Source: CAZVRZ01 sp964629965
GTDB taxonomy: Bacteria; Chloroflexota; Anaerolineae; Anaerolineales; UBA4823
DNA: 39,883 nucleotides
Assembly: GCA_964629965.1 (NCBI GenBank)
Contig: CAZVRZ010000032.1
Span: 1 to 39,883, forward strand
Direction: 5' to 3'
Shown: one piece after another, positions 8,608 through 16,656 of the stretch
Position numbering within the stretch: position 1 is the first letter of the stretch
Layout: the number at the start of each line of letters is the position of its first letter
Made by a program: the position numbers and the translations under genes
The notes under the pieces: model-generated
The model's database searches: none
Told to the model about the DNA's origin: nothing
Seen by the model: the letters and a program-made list of their open reading frames with translations, nothing else

Positions 8608-9764
8608 AGAAGAGCTATTTCCTCAAGATATCTGAAGAAGATTTCCCCGATATGAGCTACTGTGAAATTTTGTTTGAATAGCAAATTGCCTTTTTCCGCT
8701 AAACGTTGCATCAAATCAGGTTGGGATTTTAATGTTCTTATTGCCTGGGCCAGAGCCTCCGGATTACCTCGTTGACATAGGTAAAGATGCTCCTCGTGTC
8801 TTAATATTTTCGGGGTGGCAGGTGAGTCGCCAGATATGACAGGCTTGGCCAAAGCAAACGCCTCATGAATCTTATTATTATAAGTGATCGTCGATTGAAG
8901 TGTATCTCCAAAACCTCCCAGGCAAACATCTGCCTGAGTAATCTTTTGAATAAGGGCCGGATGTTCCAACCAGTCAATGAATGTAATATTCGTTAAACGA
9001 TATTCTTCGACTAACTTCATAACATTTGCTCTACCCGGACCATCGCCGACTAGATCAAAGTGAATTTCTAGATCATTTCCTAAAATGCGCGCAGCCTCGA
9101 CAATAAAACGAACGCCATGATTGGGTATATACGTGCCATAATATAATACAGTAAAAAGTTGTTTCTTTTCTGTTGGAAAATACGTTTGGGTGGTTTCATT
9201 ACCCGTAGTAAATACCCGATCATCTGCACCAATCGGCACACATCGAAAACGTTTGGAAGGCAATTTATATGTTTGGCATACCCAATCGATAAAAAGCGGG
9301 TTATCCAGAAGTAATATATTCGGCAAACGTAAAGCTATACCTTCCAAGAAGTAGATCAGTGAAACTGTGAAACGATGAGATTGCGCCATACCCCTTTCCA
9401 TTACTATCAGATAGAAAGAGTTCAAAACGTCCCAAACCAGTGGCTTTCTTCGAAACCATGATAGCCATCGAGCCAAAAAGACATCATAATGTCCTGGGTA
9501 TCCAACAACAAGAACATCATAATCTCCTACATGCCTATACTTTTGTAGAAGCTTCCAGTAAGTAAGGATTACCCTCTTAATGAAGCCCAGGCTCGCCCAC
9601 CCACCTTGCGCTACATTCAACCGATCCCTATCTCCATGCCAAAGGGGTTCGTGACACTCTAACACCTCAACTCCAAGTTGGCGAAGTCCAGACATTAAGA
9701 TTTGATTACGGGCATATTTTTCCCGATATGTTCCGAAATAGCATACACGCAAAAGTTTATTCAT
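8604..9764 (-). CDS. GT4-type glycosyltransferase
   Basis: A protein of 386 residues, GT-B fold. Key segments are VCYFGTYREKYARNQIL at the N-terminus, FRCVPIGADDRVF before the inter-lobe linker, TVLYYGTYIPNHGVRFIVEA opening the C-terminal lobe, and YNNKIHEAFALAKPVISGDSP, where the conserved Glu contacts the donor. It overlaps the next GT4 gene by 4 bases. A 211-base gap separates it from the large membrane protein upstream, the only sizeable gap in the operon, so a secondary promoter there is possible. The ribosome site before its ATG is weak. Confidence 0.83.
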   Translation of the reverse strand: MNKLLRVCYFGTYREKYARNQILMSGLRQLGVEVLECHEPLWHGDRDRLNVAQGGWASLGFIKRVILTYWKLLQKYRHVGDYDVLVVGYPGHYDVFLARWLSWFRRKPLVWDVLNSFYLIVMERGMAQSHRFTVSLIYFLEGIALRLPNILLLDNPLFIDWVCQTYKLPSKRFRCVPIGADDRVFTTGNETTQTYFPTEKKQLFTVLYYGTYIPNHGVRFIVEAARILGNDLEIHFDLVGDGPGRANVMKLVEEYRLTNITFIDWLEHPALIQKITQADVCLGGFGDTLQSTITYNNKIHEAFALAKPVISGDSPATPKILRHEEHLYLCQRGNPEALAQAIRTLKSQPDLMQRLAEKGNLLFKQNFTVAHIGEIFFRYLEEIALL

Positions 9765-9844
9765 AAAATCATTAAACCATTATCCTGACCTTATCCTCAT
9801 CAAGGAATAAACTCGCAAAAGCATGCAGTCGCTTATCATGCGAT

Positions 9845-9949
9845 TCAAGTAGGATACAAGTAAGTGAATGGAGTTGAATAATTATCGTATTGCTCAGGCT
9901 GGTTCTTCATCGCTTGGCAGGCAAAGTAATTCCATACAACTGATATCAT
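9845..9949 (-). other. Intergenic gap with a 34-codon ORF
   Basis: The 211-base gap between the 840-residue protein and the GT4 gene contains a minus-strand ATG-to-TGA frame of 34 codons beginning MISVVWNYFACQAM. It has no Shine-Dalgarno site and no recognisable family. It may be chance, a leader peptide or a gene remnant. Confidence 0.15.
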
Positions 9950-9975
9950 AATCGATAATTTGCATAATTATATAT

Positions 9976-12498
9976 CTATCGAATTATCTCAAAAATCCAA
10001 ACACGATCTTGATGGTATATAAGCTGAAAGCCAGGATGACTGAGCATTTTAGTGGGTTCAAGAACAGCACCAATATAATTCACTCTACCAAATCTTTGGC
10101 CAATATAAACATGAGTAATATTACGATCTTTCAAAAACTGCCATAATTGGTTAATCTCCAATTGAGTAGATGCAACCGTTATATCATGCACCTGCTGCCG
10201 AAAACCAGAATAAGGTTCCTTCTCTGAAGCATAGATAATCGGAGGAAGTGTAGAGTGTCGATTTGTAAAATATTCTAGCCACCATCCGCTATCCGATCCC
10301 ACCGAAATACTATCCCCATAAGCTAAAAATGAATTAACCAGGAAGTAGGCCTGATCAGAAACATTATCTCGAATCCAGGCCATTGCTCGGATGTCAGGCC
10401 GCGTGACCAACCCATATGATATGGGTTGAATATCCTCAATACGGGATCGAGATGTGGTAAAAGCAATCAAAGCAAAGGCCGTGATAATGATGATCACAAC
10501 AGTCATATAAACATGTCTAAAATACTTTACAGGTAGATTAGCTATCCAATCTTTTATTGTTTTCCACAACCAACTCGCTGCCCCACCGATCATCACTGCC
10601 GCCGGAATATATATAGCTATGAAAACAGCAAAATTCGATAACATACCCGAGCCAGGTAAACCAAACCAATTGGGATTTGCTACACATATGATTAAAAACC
10701 AGCTCAATCCCACAATATATACATTGATTTCATTTTTCCACAATCCCCATCCTAAACTAAGAGCAAGAAGCGCCCACAAAGCAGCTGGTAAGTAAATGGA
10801 AACGTTCCCAATTGCATTATATTCCCAAGTAAATGATGTCGCCTGCGAAGGTAAAGTAGTAATCTGGTTAGTTAGATTCTCCATAAACTTTCCCCCATAA
10901 ACATTTAACAACCAGGGAAAAAACAGCATACTTGTACCCACCCCCAAACTGACATATTCCTTGATAGTCTTTACATGATTATCTCCTTTAAGGATTCTAT
11001 GGAGCCCTATTGAAAATAAAGATATAACTAAAAATATAAAAATCCTATAATGCGTCAATGCTAAACCGGTTGCTAACAAACAACCAATGATCAAAAAACA
11101 CCAAAACTTTGTAATGCCTTGTTGCTTTTCCAGTTTGCGTAAAAAAAAGAAAAGCGCAGCGCAAAAAATTATTTGACCTGTTAATTGCGTATAGCGTCCC
11201 CAGTTTAAATAAAAATTTGGCATCGGACTGGCTAAACCAGCTATAAGAACACCGATTATCCCCGCCCATTTATCACGTCCTATTTGATATGCAAGTGGAT
11301 ATATTGCCAACACGGCCAGTATATTCATCACCTGTCCTACCCAGAGCACTGACTTATACGCTGCTATGTTAGTAATCCATGAAAAAATGGCCACTGCTGT
11401 ATGAAATCCAAAATGATACGTGAAACTCTGCATAGATGCATATGGTTCCCAGCTGCCAAAGAGCCCACCCTGATCAATAATCAGTTGTGAGATTACAGTG
11501 TGATGATATGCATCTCCCCACATAGGTGCTTCTAAATCTCTAATACTCCAAAACCGAGTGAACACAATCAAGCCCAACAGGATTAACAACACCCAGTCAG
11601 GAAATGAGATCATAAATGATCGTTTTATAGATTGAAGGGCCGACCCATGCGTCAAAATCCGATCTATATAAAAGCGATTTTTTAATAATAAAATCCCCAA
11701 GAGTAAGCTTGGTATCCAACAATGAAGCACCCCTAAATGAATTCCAAAAACATCACACCAAAGCATAACCAAGGGATAAAGCGATAAACTCACTCCCGCG
11801 GCAAGCACTATCTTAACAGTCAAAGGAAGCGTTTTCCACTCTGGCCATAAAAATTGAAAGATAACCCAACCTGGCACAACATAAAGATAAATCGCAATGA
11901 TTAGTACCTTTATCCAGTTTGTTACTTCGTGAAACAAATCCTGGAGCAACTGTTTATCATCGTGAACCAAATGAAATGTCATTTGTCCTTCGCCTGGAGT
12001 ATTTTGCAGGTAAAGTGCTCCATTTAGGTAAGAATCCGGACCAGCCGTACTAATAAAAACCGACCCTTCTCCATCTATCTCTAATAAAACATAATAATAT
12101 TGACGACGTGCATCAACAATCGAAGGAAAGTCGAAGCGATAGAATTGGGCAGATTTTACTTCGACGAGCGGCAAAGATACTGTCCTAAGCGCCTGGTCAG
12201 CGCCAGGTTCTGAATACAGCGAAAACCTAATAATCCCATCGCCAGTTTTACCAGGAGTCAGATGAATTTGCACTGCTTGCAAGCCATCAAAACGCGCAAC
12301 AAATGTTTGACCAATAGATTGTGAAGCTGAAAGCTCTATAGAGGAAATGATCTGAGGCTGTTCTAGATAAGTAAATGGATGGCAGCCTGATAACGCCCCC
12401 AGCACCAACAAACCGATCACAATACAAAAGATAACGCGGAATTTCACGAATCCATCATAAAAAACGTTCGTCAGATTCTGTTTTATTTTCATTAACAT
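9976..12498 (-). CDS. Large GT-C-like membrane protein with N-terminal beta-sandwich
   Basis: An 840-residue protein. A membrane segment at about 18-42 is followed by an extracytoplasmic beta-rich region (about 45-190) with jellyroll-like strands such as SIGQTFVARF and FISTAGPDSYLNG. Roughly a dozen transmembrane segments follow. The loop APMWGDAYHHTVISQL has the Asp expected in the first catalytic loop of GT-C enzymes. The C-terminal soluble part (WIRDNVSDQAYFLVNS...) resembles the ends of PMT-like proteins. ATG 12498 is preferred because GGAG lies about 8 bases upstream; it overlaps the GT2 gene by 44 bases. It could transfer or polymerise a lipid-linked sugar made by its DPM1-like neighbour. 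Substrate unknown. Confidence 0.7.
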   Translation of the reverse strand: MLMKIKQNLTNVFYDGFVKFRVIFCIVIGLLVLGALSGCHPFTYLEQPQIISSIELSASQSIGQTFVARFDGLQAVQIHLTPGKTGDGIIRFSLYSEPGADQALRTVSLPLVEVKSAQFYRFDFPSIVDARRQYYYVLLEIDGEGSVFISTAGPDSYLNGALYLQNTPGEGQMTFHLVHDDKQLLQDLFHEVTNWIKVLIIAIYLYVVPGWVIFQFLWPEWKTLPLTVKIVLAAGVSLSLYPLVMLWCDVFGIHLGVLHCWIPSLLLGILLLKNRFYIDRILTHGSALQSIKRSFMISFPDWVLLILLGLIVFTRFWSIRDLEAPMWGDAYHHTVISQLIIDQGGLFGSWEPYASMQSFTYHFGFHTAVAIFSWITNIAAYKSVLWVGQVMNILAVLAIYPLAYQIGRDKWAGIIGVLIAGLASPMPNFYLNWGRYTQLTGQIIFCAALFFFLRKLEKQQGITKFWCFLIIGCLLATGLALTHYRIFIFLVISLFSIGLHRILKGDNHVKTIKEYVSLGVGTSMLFFPWLLNVYGGKFMENLTNQITTLPSQATSFTWEYNAIGNVSIYLPAALWALLALSLGWGLWKNEINVYIVGLSWFLIICVANPNWFGLPGSGMLSNFAVFIAIYIPAAVMIGGAASWLWKTIKDWIANLPVKYFRHVYMTVVIIIITAFALIAFTTSRSRIEDIQPISYGLVTRPDIRAMAWIRDNVSDQAYFLVNSFLAYGDSISVGSDSGWWLEYFTNRHSTLPPIIYASEKEPYSGFRQQVHDITVASTQLEINQLWQFLKDRNITHVYIGQRFGRVNYIGAVLEPTKMLSHPGFQLIYHQDRVWIFEIIR

Positions 12499-13438
12499 TC
12501 AATAACTCCATCCGCCGAATACGCAGTAACAAATCTTCGGTCAATTTTCGGTTCATGCTAATCAAGTCAGCCAGCAAGCCAAAAATAAGGATTTGAAACC
12601 CAACAATCAAAAAGATCGCACTCAGGATAATGGATTGGATATTACCAGCACCAGCATCCAATACATAACGCAAGACCACAAAACGTGCTCCTATAATTAT
12701 TCCACCCAAGATAAAGATGGTACCCAACCATGTAAACACTCGCAGTGGGCGGTACATTGCATAAGCTCGGATGATGGTCGTGCTCGAATTCGCCAGGTAA
12801 TGTGGAATACTTTTCATCAAGCGAGAAGGTCTGGTGGGTGGATTAGTGCCCACAGATACATATTCCACCGCAAGATGCCTGATACCCGCCTGGATCAATG
12901 TTTCCAGGGTATAGGAATATTCACTTAGCACAATGGTGCGTAAGGCAGCTTCACGGGTATATGCACGGAACCCACTGGTAGCGTCAGGTGTAGTAAAGCC
13001 AGAAGCCTTTCCGATCACCCAACTACCCAACTTCTGTAACCAGCGTTTCAAGGGTGAAAATGATGCCTGAGTGGCTACATCTCGATCCCCAACAACAATT
13101 TGAGCTCTACCTGCCAGTATGGGCTCTAACAGAAGTTGTATATCACTGGCTTGATACTGGTTATCGGCATCGGTATTCACAATAATATCAGCGCCGTGTC
13201 TTAGACATTCATCCAGACCTGTTTTGAATGCAGTTGCAAGACCCATGTGCCCGGGCAAAGACACAACGTGATGCACTCCCGATTGCTGCGCTATCTGGAG
13301 TGTTTCATCATGGCTGCCATCGTCAATAACCAGGTACTCTACTTCATCAATTCCGAATAAGTCACGAGGCAAAGCCTGGATTGTTTGCCCTAGAACTTCT
13401 GCTTCGTTGTAACATGGAATTTGTATGATAAGTTTCAT
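12455..13438 (-). CDS. Polyprenyl-phosphate glycosyltransferase (DPM1-like GT2)
   Basis: First gene of the glycan operon; 327 residues. The ATG at 13438 is chosen because AAGGA lies 6 bases upstream and the protein then starts MKLIIQIPCYNEAE, the normal family beginning. The GT2 motifs are VIDDGSHDETL, the DAD metal site in IIVNTDADNQYQ, and ATSGFRAYTREAA. Two C-terminal hydrophobic segments (about 225-295) and a short cytoplasmic tail follow, as in DPM1/GtrB-type enzymes. The expected reaction is transfer of mannose or glucose from an NDP-sugar to polyprenyl phosphate on the cytoplasmic face, providing donors for the GT-C proteins of the region. Confidence 0.87.
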   Translation of the reverse strand: MKLIIQIPCYNEAEVLGQTIQALPRDLFGIDEVEYLVIDDGSHDETLQIAQQSGVHHVVSLPGHMGLATAFKTGLDECLRHGADIIVNTDADNQYQASDIQLLLEPILAGRAQIVVGDRDVATQASFSPLKRWLQKLGSWVIGKASGFTTPDATSGFRAYTREAALRTIVLSEYSYTLETLIQAGIRHLAVEYVSVGTNPPTRPSRLMKSIPHYLANSSTTIIRAYAMYRPLRVFTWLGTIFILGGIIIGARFVVLRYVLDAGAGNIQSIILSAIFLIVGFQILIFGLLADLISMNRKLTEDLLLRIRRMELLNVNENKTESDERFL

Positions 13439-13468
13439 CGGAGATCCTTCTTTGTTGACACTTACTGA

Positions 13469-13498
13469 AGTATACCAAATCATCCTGGCATTTGTTCA
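13469..13498 (-). promoter_or_regulatory. Promoter of the glycan operon
   Basis: On the minus strand, TGAACA (13493-13498) and TATACT (13469-13474) are separated by 18 bases. The predicted leader is about 25 bases long and includes the AAGGA ribosome site of the first gene. The -35 match is 4 of 6. Confidence 0.5.
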
Positions 13499-13596
13499 CA
13501 CCAGATTCGCCTAGTACAATTAATGCCGCCTGTGGCATGAGCAATATCTGCCATGCCTACCACCCAAACCACCTATAACGGTCTTTCCAATTAGCC

Positions 13597-13626
13597 TTGC
13601 TTTTTCAAAAAGAACGGTTATATTAT
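13597..13626 (+). promoter_or_regulatory. Promoter of the methylase-like gene
   Basis: TTGCTT (13597-13602) and TATTAT (13621-13626) with an 18-base spacer predict a transcript starting about 6 bases before the GTG at 13639. No ribosome site fits in that leader, so translation would be near-leaderless. Confidence 0.45.
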
Positions 13627-13638
13627 CAATAGAATACC

Positions 13639-15987
13639 GTGAGCACTATCTTTTTCTCGACACCTTTCATACCAGGTTCACCCACAAGCGCGCCAGTTCC
13701 CCTGGGACGATATCTGCCATCTTTGCCCCCTGGAATGATATCTACCTGGCTGGCAAATAAAAACCTACCCAAAGGATCCTGGCTAATTGACCCCTTTGGA
13801 ACTTCACCTTATCCTGCCATGGAAGCTGCCCGAGCAGGTTATCGCATCCTGGTAGCTGCCAACAATCCAATTGCGCGTTTTCTATTGGAATTAAGTGCAA
13901 AGCCACCCACGAAAATCGAATTACAGGCTGCCCTGGCAGATTTGGCTTCCAGTTATCGAGGCAGTGAGCGAATTGAGATCCATATTCGCAATCTATACAC
14001 TATTCCTTGCGCTCATTGCCAACAATTGACAGAAGTCGACGCTTATATCTGGGAGAAAAGTAGCCCATTACCTTATGCCGCCTTATACACTTGCCCTTAC
14101 TGCAACGAATCTGGCGAACATGCTCTTAGCCAGGCAGCAAAAGAAAAAGCATTACCTTATTCTGCCGGTGGTCTGCACCAAGCGCGAGCGCTCGAAAGAG
14201 TGGCTCCAACAGACGATCCCGATCGTTCTTACGCAGAAGAAGCTCTTTCGGTCTATCTTCCCCGATCGGTATATACCCTATTCACACTGATCAATAAACT
14301 GGCTGGGCTTTCACTATCCCCAGACCGCCATGCACACCTGGCAGCCCTATTACTCACGGCATGTGATGAGGGCAATACCTTGTGGGCATATCCAACAGTG
14401 CGCGAACGTCCCAAGCAATTAACTACCTCTGCAAAATATCGCGAGAACAATCTCTGGAATGCTCTGGAACATGGCATCGAACAATGGGCGGCAGAAACGT
14501 CATCAATCCCATTAAGCATCTGGCCACAACTGCCCCCAGAAAGCGGTGGAATATGCATCTTTGAAGGTCGACTGAAAGAACTTGAGGAACAGAGAAGCAG
14601 GAAAAATCTTCCACTACCAAACATCTCTGCTTGCATCACCAATCTTCCACGCCCAAACCAGGCTTTTTGGACACTCTCTGCACTATGGGCAGGTTGGTTG
14701 TGGGGCCGAGAGGCTGCCGCGCCCTTCAAAACTGCCTTGCGCCGGCGACGTTATGATTGGGCCTGGCACACCACCGCTTTGTCTGCTGCATTTGACAATC
14801 TAGCCAACCTGCTAGAACCCGGCGTACCAGTTTTTGCGCTTACCGGAGAGGCAGAGCCTGGTATGCTAACCTCAGCAATGATCGCGGCAAATATTTCTGG
14901 TTTTGAGCTAAAAGGTGCAGCCGTCCGATTTGATACGAACCAGGCTCAGATACACTGGCAGAGAGCCAGTGAAAGCACATTGGTTCACGAGGAGCTTCAT
15001 GACACCCAGCAAATGGCGAATGAAGCTGCAAAAACATTTCTGGAAGCTTATGGCAATCCAGCAGGTTATTTTCCTCTCTACACAGCAGCTTTAATGGGGA
15101 CGGTTTCAAAACCCATCTTTGGCAATTATGCCAGATCTGCTTCTCATGCCACTGAAATATCTGAAGATCGACCAACACCCTCAGATGTTTTTCTACAGAT
15201 CCAAAACAACGTCCGTGACACACTAACTTACCGCAGAGGTTTCTTGCACTTGAACGCCGGCGAAACACCCGAATCGGGATTGTGGTGGTATAAATTTACT
15301 CCGGAAAATATGCTTTCAATTGTCGACCGAGTTGAAAAAATATTGGTGAATTTCCTGGTACATCATCCACCCACCACTTATCTAGAACTAGAGCGAATCG
15401 CCTACGATAGCTTAGGAGGATTATTGACTCCCTCTGCAGAAATTATCCAGATATGCCTGGAATCCTATGCTATCCAAAGCACTGTTCCTGAGAATCGTTG
15501 GGGGTTGCGAACTGAGGATATGCCCCCAAAGCGTAGAGAGGAGCTTCAAATTGTGCGGGAACAGATCATATCCCTGGGAAAGCAACTAGGCTATACTGTG
15601 CGGCAAGATACGCAGATCGAATGGGCTAATGCTAGCGGCAAAGTGTGTTATTCTTTCTATCCGATAGCATCTGGAATTGTCAGCGAAATAATGCTTCGAT
15701 CTCAACCGGCGCACACTGGAAGCGTCCATCACTCCGTGATCGTATTACCGGGAGGCCGTGGGAATCTAGTCGCCTATAAATTACATCATGACCCTCGCCT
15801 GTCCGCCCTGGTAACAACCCGCTCAAAGAATCCGGAGATGCCAATCGACACCACATCCTGGTTATTCATCAAGTACCGGCATTTACGATGGATGATAGAT
15901 AATCCCTTGCTCAGCCAAGAAAACTTTATTGATACTGTTCGACAAGATCCAATGACATACAGCGAGCCACAGATGCGCTTGCTATGA
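13639..15987 (+). CDS. Degenerate DNA-methylase-like protein with zinc ribbon
   Basis: A protein of 782 residues with a GTG start. Residues 50-90 look like the SAM-binding part of DUF1156-type DNA methylases: DPFGTSPYPAMEAARAGYRI, then NNPIAR. A zinc ribbon follows with C124/C127 (CAHC) and C152/C155 (CPYC). The region where these enzymes carry the catalytic DPPY reads TNLPRPNQAFWTLSALW (N335-L-P-R338), so motif IV is lost although the following helix pattern and LLEPGVPVFAL remain. The C-terminal 240 residues contain VIVLPGGRGNLVAYKL and KYRHLRWM, which I do not recognise. Active methylation is unlikely; nucleic-acid binding is plausible. It is followed by a cytochrome gene 26 bases on. Family placement is by motif pattern only. 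Confidence 0.6.
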   Translation: MSTIFFSTPFIPGSPTSAPVPLGRYLPSLPPGMISTWLANKNLPKGSWLIDPFGTSPYPAMEAARAGYRILVAANNPIARFLLELSAKPPTKIELQAALADLASSYRGSERIEIHIRNLYTIPCAHCQQLTEVDAYIWEKSSPLPYAALYTCPYCNESGEHALSQAAKEKALPYSAGGLHQARALERVAPTDDPDRSYAEEALSVYLPRSVYTLFTLINKLAGLSLSPDRHAHLAALLLTACDEGNTLWAYPTVRERPKQLTTSAKYRENNLWNALEHGIEQWAAETSSIPLSIWPQLPPESGGICIFEGRLKELEEQRSRKNLPLPNISACITNLPRPNQAFWTLSALWAGWLWGREAAAPFKTALRRRRYDWAWHTTALSAAFDNLANLLEPGVPVFALTGEAEPGMLTSAMIAANISGFELKGAAVRFDTNQAQIHWQRASESTLVHEELHDTQQMANEAAKTFLEAYGNPAGYFPLYTAALMGTVSKPIFGNYARSASHATEISEDRPTPSDVFLQIQNNVRDTLTYRRGFLHLNAGETPESGLWWYKFTPENMLSIVDRVEKILVNFLVHHPPTTYLELERIAYDSLGGLLTPSAEIIQICLESYAIQSTVPENRWGLRTEDMPPKRREELQIVREQIISLGKQLGYTVRQDTQIEWANASGKVCYSFYPIASGIVSEIMLRSQPAHTGSVHHSVIVLPGGRGNLVAYKLHHDPRLSALVTTRSKNPEMPIDTTSWLFIKYRHLRWMIDNPLLSQENFIDTVRQDPMTYSEPQMRLL

Positions 15988-16013
15988 ATTCCTGACAAAG
16001 AGAGCCTGATATC

Positions 16014-16652
16014 ATGCTGCTGCGAACAATCATCCTGCTTATATTCACAGCTTCAACATTGGCAGGTTGTGCAAATATTCCACCAACACCCCCATCAATG
16101 CCGCCTATTGACCGCATTCTAGGACCAGATCTCCCTGATAATCCTGACCAGGCAGATCAAGGCGCACTACCTTATTGGCAAATTTGCATGGCATGTCACG
16201 GAGATACTGGGCAGGGATTGACGGACGAATGGCGCGCCAAGTGGGGTCCGGACGAGATGAACTGCTGGCAATCTAGATGTCATGCAGCCAACCATCCTCC
16301 GGGCGGATTTGTTTTTCCACATTCTATCCCGGCAGTGATTGGCGCTAATACACTAACTCGGTTCAATAATGGACAAGAACTCTACGATAGTATCTATACA
16401 ACAATGCCCTGGTGGAATCCCGGTTCGCTCGCTGAAGAACAAGCCTGGAATTTGACTGCATACCTGATGAAAGCCCATGGTGCTCTACCTGAAGGAACCA
16501 CCCTGAGCAAAAGTAATGCTGCTATTTTCTCACTTCGTCCACTCTCAATGCCAACTGAAGATAAGCGAGTAGAAATTTACGTGCTCATTATGGTACTTTC
16601 TGCCGCTGCTGTGGTAATCGCGATCCGGAATCACATTCTTGCGATTCCGTAA
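16014..16652 (+). CDS. Membrane-anchored c-type cytochrome lipoprotein
   Basis: A protein of 212 residues. The signal ends in the lipobox LAGC (Cys19). The heme site is CMACH (C58, C61, H62). The likely distal ligand is M131 in TTMPWWNPGSL, typical of small class I cytochromes whose domain closes with WNLTAYLMKAHG. A second motif, CWQSRCH (C84, C89, H90), has four residues between the cysteines; it might bind a second heme or form a disulfide. Unusually for a lipoprotein, the C-terminus also has a transmembrane helix (VEIYVLIMVLSAAAVVI). It is expected to work in electron transfer on the outer face. No oxidase or bc-complex genes are nearby. Confidence 0.82.
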   Translation: MLLRTIILLIFTASTLAGCANIPPTPPSMPPIDRILGPDLPDNPDQADQGALPYWQICMACHGDTGQGLTDEWRAKWGPDEMNCWQSRCHAANHPPGGFVFPHSIPAVIGANTLTRFNNGQELYDSIYTTMPWWNPGSLAEEQAWNLTAYLMKAHGALPEGTTLSKSNAAIFSLRPLSMPTEDKRVEIYVLIMVLSAAAVVIAIRNHILAIP

Positions 16653-16656
16653 CACT

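Noticed and set aside
14840..15268. Antisense frame of 142 codons within the methylase-like gene
   Set aside because: No initiation signal and no recognisable sequence; the sense frame is continuous over 782 codons.
13639..15987. A restriction-modification system
   Set aside because: The methylase motif IV is lost, no recognisable restriction enzyme is next to it, and the neighbour is a cytochrome gene.
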